Shown here in pieces: positions 34,205 to 45,313 of a stretch of 64,000 nucleotides of DNA. The first letter of the stretch is position 1. Each line of letters starts with the position of its first letter. Below the pieces are notes generated by a model. It saw only the letters and a program-made list of their open reading frames with translations, was not told the DNA's origin and did no database searches. The position numbers and the translations under genes were made by a program. This DNA comes from Mytilinidion resinicola (Eukaryota > Ascomycota > Dothideomycetes > Mytilinidiales > Mytilinidiaceae). The stretch is from NCBI RefSeq assembly GCF_010093595.1, contig NW_022985439.1, positions 1,135,713-1,199,712 on the forward strand, in the 5' to 3' direction.

Positions 34205-35360
34205 TCAGTCCACCTCCACAATATCAATTTCCCTCTCATACTCAGCGCACGAGTGCTCTTTCCAAATATGATCAATGAGCGCCGGTATGCTCTCACAAAC
34301 TGTATCCGAGGGCTGTTCGCGCGTGCAAAGCACACACGCAAAACTGCTGCCCTCCCGATGTGACTTGACCACGAACCGATTCGTCACGCGGAACGACCGG
34401 TCAACCTCGATATCGGCATCATCCTCCTTGACCAATTCCCACGCACGGCCAGGCCTCGTGTTGACTATAGTGCTGCAGTACGGGCAGCGTCCATCTCCTC
34501 CTTCCCGGTAATTGTCCGCCAAAGGCTGGTCGATATGCTCCTGGAGGTCTAGCGAGTACAAGCAGTATAGACCATGTGGTGCTGAGCGAGTAGTTATCGA
34601 TGTTGGACCTGTGTTTGTCGTGACCATCGAATCGCGAGAGTCGCTTCGAGGTCGGCCGCGGATTGCGAGGGTTGTAAGGGGTTGCACAGTAGGTGGTAGT
34701 GGTACTGCAGGTAGAATAGGTGCCTCGGTGAGCATTCGTTGATATTGCTGCGCGAGGGCTTCTATAGATCCTGCCCTGGCAGCTCGTGCGGTGTCGAGGA
34801 GTCGAGCGAGGTGGTGGGATATGGGGTTGTGGGTCGGGCCATACATGAGAGCGCTTTCTTGGAAAATGGTGATGATGGTCTGCTGCATCATGATCACCTG
34901 GGCTTGCAGCTGGTTTTGCGCGATGACTAGAGGCACAGAGTTAGCAAATTATGACGACTTTTGTAGAGGTAGAATACTCACCATCTCCTACAGCAAACTT
35001 ATGCCCAAGGTGATGATAGCCACGCTCATATTCTCGTTCTATGAGCGACCTCGAAGTGTCTATGGACTCTTCATCGCTGTCGTAGTCGTGGTCTCGATCT
35101 CTTCGATGTCTTCGGCTTCGGCTTCGGCGCGAACCACGATGGGAGTCCTCCTCGCTGCTGTCTCGTCGGAACGGGATACCATGCTTCTCTCCCCACTCAT
35201 CCACATCCTCCTTGACTTTCTCTTTCCTCTTCTTAAGCTTCCGATAAAGATCGCTTGTAGATCCAAACGTGTCCGTGATCATACGCACCAAGGAGACCAC
35301 AACAACGACCGTTTCGAGAACGCCTTTAGCCTGGTCGACAACCCCTGAGTTCTTGGTCAT
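34205..35360 (-). CDS. Uncharacterised fungal protein with CxxC pairs
   Basis: Two exons on the minus strand, 35360..34982 and 34926..34205, 366 residues; the 55-nt intron (GTGAGT..CTCTAG) joins FAVGD to VIAQNQLQAQ. I chose the first ATG (MTKNSGVV). The N-terminal part has a hydrophobic stretch (VLETVVVVVSLVRMI) then a basic KLKKRKEKVKED and an Arg/Ser/Asp-rich region (SRRSRSRRHRRDRDHDYD). The C-terminal part has CPYC (about residue 289) and CVLC (about 333), followed by a pair of His (HIWKEH), an arrangement that could bind zinc. Not recognised as a named family. Confidence 0.65.
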
Positions 35361-36431
35361 ATCTATGGTTTTAGAAAGCAAAGTGTACTGACTGATTTGA
35401 CGTGGTTCATGTTAGTGAACCTAGTTGTTTGCAGTAGTGAGTGAGGAAGTCAAAAGGTTGTGCTAGGCAAACAGGTAGTATATGGCGCAGCAATCACTCC
35501 ACCAGGCAGACGTTTGATTTGCTTGCTGCATGAGCGCAGTCGCAAGCACCCACCGCTCCATGTTGCAGAATGACTGAACCTGCGTTAATGTGCGTTGCTC
35601 CTGTGAGGTTTATTGGTGGTGGGCATGGCTGTGCCCTGAGCTCAGATGCATAGTGGCTGGGACAGTTGTCCGGCGTCCAGATCAGATGATTGAGTCAGAA
35701 GTAAGACGTCGGAATCAGCCTTGTTCTTCGGCAGTAGAGGCCATAGAAGGTTCGTGTCCCCGGCCACGAGATCCGGTGTAGGTCTTGAGTGCATGTGAGC
35801 TGAGGTGCGAAGAGGCAAGGTGCGTGGCTGAGTCTGCCAACTTCAAGACGAAGAGAAGCGAAGCTAAACCGTATCCGGAGCATTTCGCAAAGGCAACAAC
35901 ATTTCGAAAACTTCAGTGTACCAAGCGCGTTATTAATGTTGTTTATATGCGGCGTAAAACCTTGATCCAGAGAGCTAAGACATTATTGCTTTCAACTATC
36001 GCTTCCACCATTCTCATCCTTCCTTGAAGTAAACCTGCTGTGCTACCATCACGGATGCATCTTCAATCGAAAGCATCCAATATCTCTCTTTTTCATTTAC
36101 AGCTCAAAGGAAATTGCTCGTAAAAGACAAAATAAAAGCACGCCATGTCGAATTCGGAAAATAAAATACTTTCCAACCGATGTCACCGGAAGAGCGTGCG
36201 ATCGCGTTGTACACAAACACGAGAGCATTCTGTAGTGTCCCAGCGAATCATAGACAGTCCAATATGTTCCTCCTAGATCTGGAGTGGTAATTCAATGCTA
36301 GACCATGCAGTATGGAGGAACTTAAGCCTTTAATAATAATGAATAACAATAAAGATAGAAAAGTCGGATATTCTAAGCACCATCCTAATCGGCAAATAGC
36401 TTCCAACTCCAAAAGACTGCCTCCACCCTCT
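35361..36431. other. Intergenic
   Basis: About 1.07 kb between two minus-strand genes. Becomes AT-rich after about 35880. Short frames only; no gene, RNA or repeat is supported. Confidence 0.5.
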
Positions 36432-37606
36432 TCAAAATCTCTCAACCACCTCTACATCTAAGTCCCTCTTGGGCAAAAGTTGATTGATGTAACACTGTGC
36501 AATAGAATTGAAATACCACGTATGCGCAAGGATGTCGGTAACAACCCACGCATTGTTACCACCAAGAATAGTGTTGCTTTTGTACTCCTTGATATCTGAC
36601 GCAGCAACGGTCTTGAAGTTCGGCTTACTAATATAAAACTCTGGAGTAATATGGACGTATCCTTGAATGAGAGTCGGGACCCGGGGAACAATGTCGTTGT
36701 AATGAGTGATGCGGTAATTGCCTCCAGGTTGATTGGAGACGAAGTCGCTGAACGCGCCGTTTCCAACGCGAGGAGATCCAAATGTGTAAAGAGCAACATC
36801 GCATCCAGACTTCCTCAGCTCCGCGGCCGCGAGGGCTGAAATGGCACCACCCAAGCTGTGACCGACAACGACGATCTTATAAGATGGGTTCGAGGCGGCG
36901 GCAGACTTGATTGCATTTAAGACTCCGTCCCTCGCCTCGGTCCAGGAGTCCCAGAAGCCTTGGTGGACTTTGCAGCCGGTGCAGATGTCGGTGGGGATTT
37001 GCGTCATATCAAGGTTGGCGATCCAATTCTTGATCGATGCGGAGCCTCGGAATGATACGACGGTGATGCTGTTGGTATGGTCTACGGCTACGAATCCAGT
37101 GACATCGGTTTTCAAAGAGCTGTGAGTTTGTGTAAGTATACTTATATATACGCAAAAAGCATGGACGTAAGGGAAAAAGCATTAAAACTTCCTAACAAAC
37201 TTGCAGCCCTCAACGCGAGAACACGAGTGCAACTTACTTCTCAAACTCTACCAATGTATCCGTGGAAGCTGCCTGCACCAACGGGCAATTGCCAGCTGGA
37301 CAAGTGACCTCAGTGTTCGGTGTCTCATCGTAGTTTGGTGAGCAGTATGAGGCGGCAGCATACCTTTGCTTCAGTCAATTCACGTCCATGAGAAGGGAAA
37401 TGCAAGGGATACGTACTGTTCCATCAATTGAAAGGTCGAGAACACATCAGTGCCCACGGCTACAAGGAAAGAGAGATTAGCAGGGCCAAGAGAGAGGAAT
37501 TGGAGCTGAACGTACATCTCCCCGTAATTCTAGCAAGTGGAGCAGCATAGCTGCCCTCCCCGGCCAGCAGAGCTATCAGAAAAGAAAGGGGAAGAAAAGA
37601 AAGCAT
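36432..37606 (-). CDS. Secreted class 3 lipase / feruloyl esterase-like
   Basis: Four exons on the minus strand: 37606..37516, 37459..37417, 37363..37238, 37119..36432; 315 residues. The first 21 residues (MLSFLPLSFLIALLAGEGSYA) form a signal peptide. Later exons give QLMEQYAAASYC, CPAGNCPLVQ and VEFEN-SLKTDVTGFVAVD, matching the fungal lipase/FaeA family of extracellular alpha/beta hydrolases acting on triglycerides or aromatic esters. The catalytic triad is Ser in VVGHSLGGA, Asp in HYNDIVPRVP and His in DILAHTWYF. VVSFRGSASIKNW carries the oxyanion region. Introns of 56, 53 and 118 nt all keep the frame. The lid region is not distinctive enough to choose between lipase and feruloyl esterase. 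Confidence 0.92.
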
Positions 37607-39354
37607 GTTGAGAAAAGATAGACTCGAGTAAGAGATACTTCCAAACCCCTACCTGCGGCGGTATCAGCGCCTTTTATTACGCTTCTACTGCTGCATTACA
37701 TTCCATCAGTGCACAGTGACCGGCTCGCAGACGGAGGGACCTCGAGTCGGAGGACTGTGCTCCAGACAAGGGACGGCCGCTAGTCGCCGTATGGTGAAGG
37801 ATGAAGTGATGGTCAGCTGGCAAATAGCTAGCAAAGGAACCATGCCGACCACTTCACCTTATTTCCCCTGTGAAGAGACGCTATGCATCCCCGCAACCCC
37901 ATTGGCCGCCATGCATTCCGTGATTCGCGATGTCCCGGCGGCTCGTTGTCTCCGGCCCCTGCACGCGGGAGCGTCTTCTCGACTTGGTCTACCTCGCGTG
38001 TTATCGTCCGACCGCCAGGAACATGGCGTCGACAGGCGTCTCGACTTGCTTGTTCGTGAGAGGAGTTGAGGATTGGGATCCATCATCGCCGGTTTTAATT
38101 TGAATACCTGCGCTAGAGCTAACGTGTTCTAGCCTAGATCGCCGAGCTGCGTGTCGGCCTTGCGCCTCAAAATGGAGCATGAACCTTCAACCTTTCCACC
38201 GCCGCGACGCCTACTTGCGGGGTACTCCACGATGCCCTCGTGTTCTCCGCGCTCCGAGAAGCATTGATCATTACCCCAGACTACTCGATATTAACTGCAT
38301 GAAGGCGGAACCTTTCTCTATATCGCACCCAATGGTAGTAGGGGTTATTCCGACGCCGAGGCTCGAGCCCACTCCTGTATGTACCTTTCAAATAGCTTAT
38401 CCCTCTAGATTCGGGCAGGGTGTGGACTATACGGCTCTCTGAGAGACCTCAACCCTGCGCTGGAACACGAAGGTGCTTTAGTAGACATGATGTGACTCCT
38501 GGCCCCTAACACCTTCCACATCTTGCTTCCCACGCGTCAATCATCTGACCGCAGCACTCGACATCATCCATCGTGACCTGAAGATGAGGATGCGTTGTTC
38601 GACTATCAGGGTAACATTAGCCTTTGGGCGCCAAAGAAGCATGGTACAGTGTATTGTGGGGTTCGAGATGAAGCTCTATCACATGAAAATCACGTAAACC
38701 CCTGGAAATCTGACCCTCGGCCGCAGAAACACTGTGGATCTAGTGCTATCATCCTGCGGGACGCATTCATATCCTGTTAGCTTGCCAGATGTCTTCTTTT
38801 AGGCTAGTTAACTTAGTTAAAGGAGTACATCAAGATTATGTAAGATTTCGTAGCGTCAAATTTCAACGTCTACCGTCGCTCCATGCCCAGTCGAGGGCTA
38901 CGGCTGCTATCTTATATTTTGTAATGTACCTTGTTCTACTAAGATGGAGAGATCGGTTCCAATGGTGTTCTACTCTCAATAATCCAAGTCACTGCATTCA
39001 ATGATTAAACCCTCTGCATCACCTCACGGCATGGAATCTTCCTGAGCTTTCAAAACCGTTGACTGAAATTCTCCCTATTCGGTATAGAATCCTGTAGACC
39101 ATTGTTAGTCTCATGAAACCTTAACCCCGTGACGCCTTGCTATGCATAAGAGGAAGATCGCAAGAAAAGGAAATATATGATCCCGGAGTTATCGCCACTT
39201 CACCAGGTCACCAGCTATAACGACCCATATCTACCGCCGTCCATGCCATCGCACTCGCATCGAACCTCCAGAGTGCCTTAGTCGAGCGAGCAACCTACTG
39301 GTCGAAGCACTTGTAGGACGAGATCTTATCCTGGAAGCTCGGAGCCAGAGCCAC
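37607..39354. other. Intergenic, gene-poor
   Basis: About 1.75 kb upstream of the lipase. AT-rich after about 38450. Several short frames, none with resemblance to a family. The lipase promoter is within the first few hundred bases. No repeat is obvious. Confidence 0.5.
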
Positions 39355-39764
39355 CTAGTCCGTCGGGCCCTCGAAAACGATCCAACCCTCTCCTTCACCG
39401 TAACTGTAGGCGCTGTACATCCGTTAGCATCTCCCTCGTCTGCATCCCATCGCCCATCAAAGCGCTTACTTATAGAGATTGCAGGTCTGTCCGGCGTAGA
39501 TCTTGAGCGAGGACGCTTTATCCTGCATGCCATCGCTCACCTGGACGCAAGAGTCATCGTCGACCCACATGTACTCGGCATCGCCGCCGAAGTTTAGGTC
39601 CCGGTAGAGCACGGCCTTCCCCGAGTGTCAGCATGATTGCATAGAGAGGAAGGGGGTGCTGAGGTACTTACGCCATAGATGTTTCCGCGCTTCTCAGCTA
39701 CGGGTGCGGCGGACACACCAGCGATGAAGGCACTGCACAGAGTGATGATGGCGGAGACACGCAT
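39355..39764 (-). CDS. Small secreted protein, beta/gamma-crystallin-like
   Basis: Three exons on the minus strand: 39764..39672, 39615..39470, 39412..39355; 98 residues. Introns are 56 and 51 nt (GTAAGT..GGGAAG and GTAAGC..GTACAG). No exon is long enough to stand out as an open frame, so this gene is easily missed. It starts MRVSAIITLCSAFIAGVSA, a good signal peptide, followed by APVAEKR, a Kex2-type dibasic site about 25 residues in. The mature part (AVLYRDLNFGGDAEYMWVD, CVQVSDGMQDKASSLKIYAG, CNLY) has the look of a beta/gamma-crystallin Greek-key module, with aromatic-rich strands and an SSL/SSV turn. Two Cys in the mature part could form one disulphide. The function is unknown; secreted, effector-like or antimicrobial roles are possible but unproven. 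Confidence 0.7.
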
Positions 39765-40306
39765 CTTGCAGTTAGATAGGAGTAGTGTTGATTGTGTTGG
39801 GAGAAGAGTGGTTGTTGATGGAGTGGTGGTTGTGGTGTAAGGGTTGAGAGAGAGGCGGAGGAAGTATCTTATATCGGTCTACGGAGGTTCCTCCGGTAGC
39901 GAACGTAGAGGCGACTTAATGGGGCGCCCTAAGCTGGGGCGCCCTAAGCAGCGGCGCTGCGGCAACAGCGCATGGCAGTAAGGCATAGGCTGGCAGCGGG
40001 CAGCAGGCCAGCAAAGGGCTGCGGTATAAAGTGAGTGAATTAGTGGAGAGCTGCCTTTGAGGCTGAGTGCCTTGGACGTGGCGAGGCGGGCAGCATGGGG
40101 AGCAGCAGGACGTGTTACTTGTCTATACACAGTTTTTCGCAGGTATTTACACTCTTTCGCCACCGCTAAGGGGTATTTCACTGCAATTTCAGAGCGCTGT
40201 GCTCACATGACGATGCCCTTGAGCACGAAATCCCTTATATCAAGACTATCATCGGAACACCCTATTCTTCTTCGCGATCAAAGCTAACACCTTTAATGTG
40301 CTGAGC
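39765..40306. other. Intergenic
   Basis: About 540 bp between the small secreted protein start and the amidohydrolase 3' end. It contains a perfect two-copy direct repeat GGGGCGCCCTAAGC at 39921 and 39936. No gene. Confidence 0.5.
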
Positions 40307-43234
40307 TCATTGGAAGAGGCTGACGCTTCCGCTGTGAACAATGGCTCTCAACCTTCCGTCAATAGCCAACGGACTCCCTTCCCAAACCAGCCAGTCTCCC
40401 TTCACCGACCCATCTACCCCTTTCTCACTCAAGCCCAGAATCTCAACAAGATTGTCTCCTACAAGCGCCAGAGCCTCCTTCTCCGTCAGCCTACCTTCGC
40501 TATTTGTGTAAGCCCAGCTCGCTAATAGTCCCATCTCCCTGCTCTGCCACGTCTCCTCAGCACCAATAGCAAGTTTCTCCTTCGGAAAACCAGCGTCGAT
40601 AAGGTGTTCTAGATTCGTCAGGTTGGTCAAGGGCGCTCCGGTTAAGCTACGCCGCTGGTCCCAGGACTGAGAGTATGGGAGGAGTGGAGCGAGGACAATG
40701 CCGGCGAGGGAAGACTCGGCGAGAGAGGAGGCTATAAGATGGCATTCTGCACAACCATGAAGAATGAGACGGAGTTTAGGAGGATTGCCGGAGTGCGAGT
40801 ATGACTGGGTTATTGCGGATTCAACGTCAGCTTTCAGCCGGAGGATTGATGCGACTGTGTCGGCGCTGTGGACAGTGATAACAAGGGGTAGTGACCCGGC
40901 CACTACTTTCTTGAGAGAGGCTTCTTCTGTGAATTCATAGTTGGCATCTTTGGCTGTCGAATGTTCGGTCGTAGTGCTCGAGTTCTCTTTAGTGGATGTA
41001 GCATCCAGGAGCTTCTTTCGAAGCTCTGCTAAAACTGCTGAGATAGATGCCGTCTTGTCGGTCTTTGAATTGAGCGTAAGGGAGTAATGAACCGCTGTCT
41101 CATCCGCCCATATCGCACCTTTTGCCAATGCGTGCTGAGCAGATGTTGAAAACCCGACGCTGACGCCCCTCGCATCAATGCCGCCTGTACTGGGCGCGGT
41201 TATAGCTCGTGTGACTCCATGTTCGAATGCTGCAGCTAGTTGCTTTCCACCAAAAAGCAACCCATCGAGAGCTCGAGTCCAGCTATTCCAAGGCTTGCCA
41301 TCGTGTGTATCGCCCTCAGCATCGATCTCTGACAGACCGAGGCCACTGCCAAAAGATATGAAGGCCGGAGTGGCAGAACCACTTTGAAGAGCAATGACTT
41401 CATACTTCTGGTTGTTCTTAGCGATCTCAATTTCTTCCATGCAGCTCCCAACGCATTCTACTGCACCTTTGGTGATGATAATTGCTCCCGAGGTACTGTG
41501 TCCTTCCCGCCGAGATATGGCTTGGTGCTCAATGAGGATACTATGCATATCCACGCCTGTGAAGATGACATTGCCATTTGAGACATGACCCAATTCGCGG
41601 TCAACAGAAAGTGTAGTCTTTGGCTCAATGGGCGATGGTGTTGGTTTCTTGAGTTGCACAGGATCCGAAAATTGAGGAGCACCATCAATCCAAACCTGAA
41701 TTGGCGCTGCTCCAACTGACAGTGGATCAGAGTCCCATACCACGATATCGGCATCGAATCCTGCTTTGACTTTGCCGACTCTTTCTCCAAGGCCCAGAAG
41801 CTCGGCTGACGCGCTCGTCACGCCTGCTAGAGCAGCATGATAAGGTAGTCCAAACCTATACGCCTTTGCTGCTTCAAAAAGAACATGCTGTGCGTTTAAT
41901 ACAGGGTTGTCGCTGACATAGGTAGGAGTAATTCCATTAGCATAGAGAATTTTCCCGGCCTGTTCGGACGCCGTGTAAGCTTCAACTTTGTAGTACATGT
42001 TGTCTGCGAACAACGCGGCAGCGGGGGTTCCGCCGTAAGTTCGCTTGAGGACCTCAGGGACGAGATACGTTTGGTGGGCGTGATGAAAGGCGTAAAGGCG
42101 AAATTTGAACTCGTTGGTATATCGAACGAAGTCCTCTAGGTCGGGCACTGTGTAGCAATGTGTGTTCACACGAACTTGCCCTCGGAGGACAGCCCCAAGA
42201 GCTTCCCACTTAAGATCTTGAGACAGATAGTGGTCCATGTTTTCTGCTCCAATGGCATCGGCAGCTCTACACCAATCATCCTGAGCTCCCACGTACGCCT
42301 TGGCCTGTTCGAATGCGTGACGGAACTCCCATGCTTCACCGAGGCGACTGGTAGGCCCCTGTTTTCCAAATCTACCATACACTCGCTTAGCGTTCTCGCC
42401 ACAAGCCATCTTCATATACCGCCAGTTGCTGTCAGGATCTGCGAGCATGTCGGCCTGACTAATCTCGGTGCGTCCGTTCGATTTTCCCGTGGCAAGCTTT
42501 ACGACATAGGCTTGGCCTCCTATGTTGTTCCCGCTTCCAGGCAGAAGCAAAGAGGTCGTGACTCCGCCAGATTTGATCCATTGAACTTCCGGCGCCAGAG
42601 GGTTAAAGCCATCAATTGATCGAACGTACGGAGTGATGTCTGCAGACAGCTCGTTGGTGTCATCATCCAGGTTGCCAAAGCTACCTAGGCCGGCGTGACT
42701 ATGCATATCGACAATGCCAGACGTGAGCTGCCTTCCTTCCGCTTCGAAGATCTCGGTATCATGAGGAAGAGCTTTGACGGAAATTCCAGAATATACTTGT
42801 TTGACCAACCCGTGATCCAAAAAGACGTCGGTCGAGATCCAGGACCATCCTTTTCCAGCTCTTGCATCGTCTTCGGTAGTCCCCTCATCAGGTTCTCCGA
42901 CCCATACAGTAGCATTGCGAATTAAAACAGGTTTCGTTCCATTGACCCATCTCTTGTTGTAATCCCGAGGACCGCTTGGGTCGCTCGGTGTGCGTCTCAA
43001 AGCACTACATCGGGTGTAATCTTGCTGCAGGCGGTCGATCGAAAGCAACTGGGGCTGCCTGGTAGTATTCGATGCGATTATGAACACATTGTAAACAAAG
43101 TAAAGTAAGATTGCTCCAGATAGCAGGCGAATAGCGCGGCGGTGCCGACGTCGATGTGTCCATGGCCGAACAGCGTCAGAATACGTGGGTAGGTGATCCC
43201 CCGGAAGTAATTGGGCCTTTTCGATCCCAGCCAT
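40307..43234 (-). CDS. Type II membrane amidohydrolase (CE9-like)
   Basis: A single exon of 975 residues from ATG 43234 (MAGIEKAQLLPGDHLP); the frame is open to 43381 with other Met codons, so the start is not certain. A short basic cytoplasmic tail (HRRRHRRAIR) precedes one transmembrane helix (about residues 36-55, LLSGAILLYFVYNVFIIA), giving a lumenal or extracellular enzyme. The metallo-hydrolase motif DMHSHAG (HxH) and a later YAFHHAHQTY site belong to the amidohydrolase superfamily, near imidazolonepropionase-like and CE9 (N-acetylglucosamine-6-phosphate deacetylase-like) proteins. VKAGFDADIVVWDSDP marks the composite domain. A second, less conserved half (about 580-975) ends with a similar VKGDWLVWEGSPL element. 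The substrate is unknown. Confidence 0.8.
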   Translation of the reverse strand: MAGIEKAQLLPGDHLPTYSDAVRPWTHRRRHRRAIRLLSGAILLYFVYNVFIIASNTTRQPQLLSIDRLQQDYTRCSALRRTPSDPSGPRDYNKRWVNGTKPVLIRNATVWVGEPDEGTTEDDARAGKGWSWISTDVFLDHGLVKQVYSGISVKALPHDTEIFEAEGRQLTSGIVDMHSHAGLGSFGNLDDDTNELSADITPYVRSIDGFNPLAPEVQWIKSGGVTTSLLLPGSGNNIGGQAYVVKLATGKSNGRTEISQADMLADPDSNWRYMKMACGENAKRVYGRFGKQGPTSRLGEAWEFRHAFEQAKAYVGAQDDWCRAADAIGAENMDHYLSQDLKWEALGAVLRGQVRVNTHCYTVPDLEDFVRYTNEFKFRLYAFHHAHQTYLVPEVLKRTYGGTPAAALFADNMYYKVEAYTASEQAGKILYANGITPTYVSDNPVLNAQHVLFEAAKAYRFGLPYHAALAGVTSASAELLGLGERVGKVKAGFDADIVVWDSDPLSVGAAPIQVWIDGAPQFSDPVQLKKPTPSPIEPKTTLSVDRELGHVSNGNVIFTGVDMHSILIEHQAISRREGHSTSGAIIITKGAVECVGSCMEEIEIAKNNQKYEVIALQSGSATPAFISFGSGLGLSEIDAEGDTHDGKPWNSWTRALDGLLFGGKQLAAAFEHGVTRAITAPSTGGIDARGVSVGFSTSAQHALAKGAIWADETAVHYSLTLNSKTDKTASISAVLAELRKKLLDATSTKENSSTTTEHSTAKDANYEFTEEASLKKVVAGSLPLVITVHSADTVASILRLKADVESAITQSYSHSGNPPKLRLILHGCAECHLIASSLAESSLAGIVLAPLLPYSQSWDQRRSLTGAPLTNLTNLEHLIDAGFPKEKLAIGAEETWQSREMGLLASWAYTNSEGRLTEKEALALVGDNLVEILGLSEKGVDGSVKGDWLVWEGSPLAIDGRLRAIVHSGSVSLFQ

Positions 43235-44023
43235 GGCCTTGATGATTGATGATTGAGGGATGGTGCTTGAAAGAAGGGCAAGATGCAGGTACCCCCGCGT
43301 CATGACTCGTGCAGATTGCACCAATCGCCCTCGGTCGCACGTCTTCCACGAATCCCCCTGCCTCCTATTGAGCTTCCACATTACACTGTAGCACCTCGAA
43401 CAGCTGAATGCGCCTACAACACTATAGTTCGATTACCACCTAAGTTCAGCGCGTCGAAGAATTGCACCTGTATCATTAAGTCTCTGCATCCGCCAGTAAT
43501 ACCTCAATACTCTATCAACTTGCCCAGCACTACATTGAAGAAGAAAGCATTAGATCTGTGATCTCAACTTCGCCGGTCTCTCATTACACTTAGTTTATCT
43601 AACTAAAGAGAGTCCCGCATGAAGAGCAGAAAGGGTAATATAGAACTTGACCAGTCGTCATTTTGAAAGGTATAAGCTTAGTAAGTTACATAAGCTAACT
43701 AACCTTTCGTCGCCTTTGAAAACAACTATTCTAATTGAGTGCATGAACTAGCCATTTGTAACTTCGAAAGCAGTTAATGTAGCACATAACTTTAGCCATA
43801 CGTCACGTCAGAAGTAAAAGGTTTGATACATAACTCAGCTATTCGTGACTTCGAAAGCAATCAACATGGTATGTATACCTAGTTATAGCTTTAGCGATTC
43901 GTCACCTTGAGTGGCAAAAATCACGTGCTACTTACTAATTACCCTTACCTCTACCACATACATATAAACCGATTACATCCACCCTATTACATTCCATCCG
44001 ACATCCCATCAATCAGTTCCACC
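43235..44023. other. Divergent intergenic region with direct repeat
   Basis: About 790 bp between the amidohydrolase and oxygenase starts, AT-rich. From about 43748 to 43913 it holds a diverged direct repeat with period about 87 (ACTTCGAAAGC at 43761 and 43848). No gene is supported. Confidence 0.5.
43748..43913 (+). repeat. Diverged 87-bp direct repeat
   Basis: Two units share AACTTCGAAAGCAGTTAA/GACTTCGAAAGCAATCAA and a later CTTTAGCCATACGTCAC/CTTTAGCGATTCGTCAC segment. They lie about 110 bp upstream of the oxygenase ATG, so they may be promoter elements or decayed duplications. Confidence 0.55.
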
Positions 44024-44914
44024 ATGACCACCGCAACATTCAAACACATCGACCTCACCTCCTACACCGGGCAACCCTGGAACAAAGTGGACGGCCCGGG
44101 TACCTCCTACACCCTCGCCGACCACACCCGCCCCGTGACCAACATCCGCGACCAGCAGCAAGCCTTCACAACCAACAACTCCGGCTTTCAAGTGCTGCAT
44201 TCCCCGGCCAAAGAGCGTCTTTTCACCGACGACACCGCCGTGCGAAGCAGCTACTACGCCGACGTCGAAGCGCTCCTCCGCACGAACCTCCCCGGCATCA
44301 AGAAAGTCATCATCTTCGACCACACCATCCGCCGCCGCCAGAAGGACTCCCCGCGCCAACCCGTCCAGCAGGTCCACGTCGACCAAACCCCCGCCGCCGC
44401 CGAAGTCCGCGTGCGGCGCCACGCGCCCAAGGACGAGGTCGAGGCGCTGCTGCGAGGCCGCTACCAGATCATCAATGTGTGGCGGCCGATTGAGAACCCT
44501 GCCTCGGACTTCCCGCTCGCCGTGGTCGACTGGCGGAGCACGAAGCCCGAGGATTTCGTCGGCGTGAACCTGCTGTACCCGAAGCGCGATAGCTTTGATG
44601 GCGATGATGATGCGCGAGGGAAGGAGGTGCTGCCGGATGCAGCGTCGCATAGCTCGACGGTCGGGTATGAGGTGAAGGGGGAGACGATGGCGGTGGCACC
44701 GAGCGAGGGGCATCGGTTTTACTATATGAAGGATATGACGCCGGAGGAGGTTATGCTGCTCAAGTGCTTTGATTCGAGGGGCGAGGGGATGGAGAAAGGG
44801 GTCCAGGGGATTGCGGTGAGGACGCCGCATACGGCGTTTGTAGATCCAGAGACGCCGAGGGATGCGCCGGGGAGGCAGAGTATTGAGGTTAGGTGCTTGG
44901 TGTTTTACGAGTGA
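44024..44914 (+). CDS. CmcJ/AsaB-like hydroxylase/desaturase
   Basis: A single exon of 296 residues from ATG 44024 (MTTATFKHIDL). It belongs to the fungal family that includes AsaB-type hydroxylases and is related to the cephamycin 7-alpha-methoxylase component CmcJ; such enzymes are often found in secondary-metabolite loci. Visible signatures are FTDDTAVRSSYYADVEALL, KKVIIFDHTIRRR, VHVDQTPAAAEVRVRRH (HxD metal-ligand-like pair), YQIINVWRPIENP, FYYMKDMTPEEVMLLKCFDS and GIAVRTPHTAFVDP (possible distal His). The substrate is unknown, and no backbone biosynthetic gene (PKS, NRPS) is nearby. A broken relative lies at 47514-48000. Confidence 0.82.
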   Translation: MTTATFKHIDLTSYTGQPWNKVDGPGTSYTLADHTRPVTNIRDQQQAFTTNNSGFQVLHSPAKERLFTDDTAVRSSYYADVEALLRTNLPGIKKVIIFDHTIRRRQKDSPRQPVQQVHVDQTPAAAEVRVRRHAPKDEVEALLRGRYQIINVWRPIENPASDFPLAVVDWRSTKPEDFVGVNLLYPKRDSFDGDDDARGKEVLPDAASHSSTVGYEVKGETMAVAPSEGHRFYYMKDMTPEEVMLLKCFDSRGEGMEKGVQGIAVRTPHTAFVDPETPRDAPGRQSIEVRCLVFYE

Positions 44915-45313
44915 AGTTGGCGAAGGGGGAGGCATTGCGGATGGGAGTGCTGTGTTGTTCTGCGGCATGTTATGTTGCATGGTTGCTAGAGGCTAAGAAT
45001 TCGAATCTTTTTCATGACAAGTCTTTGCATATGTGTGGGTATTCTGCGCGCTTGTAGTTAGGTCGAATCGAACTCAAGGCGTGACAAAAGTTGTTTCCGT
45101 GCAATGGAAGATTGTATTGTTATGGCTAACTACACGTAGTCAACGCATTTGAGATCCATGATCCTATACCACTCATGGAAGAAAACGACAGGAAAGAAAC
45201 CCCAACATGCCAAATGCCATTTTTTGGTCGTCATCCCCTTTGAGGCCAGCAGTTTATACAAGTACCATTCTTTAAGGAAAGGTCCTAGCATCCACATGAT
45301 GTGGTAACCATGA
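44915..45313. other. Convergent intergenic region
   Basis: About 400 bp between the oxygenase and F-box gene 3' ends. No gene or repeat is seen. Confidence 0.6.

Noticed and set aside
41178..42915. Frames opposite the amidohydrolase
   Set aside because: Shadow frames of the 975-residue coding exon on the other strand.
44009..44980. 323-codon minus-strand frame opposite the oxygenase
   Set aside because: Arg/His-rich shadow of a GC-biased coding sequence.
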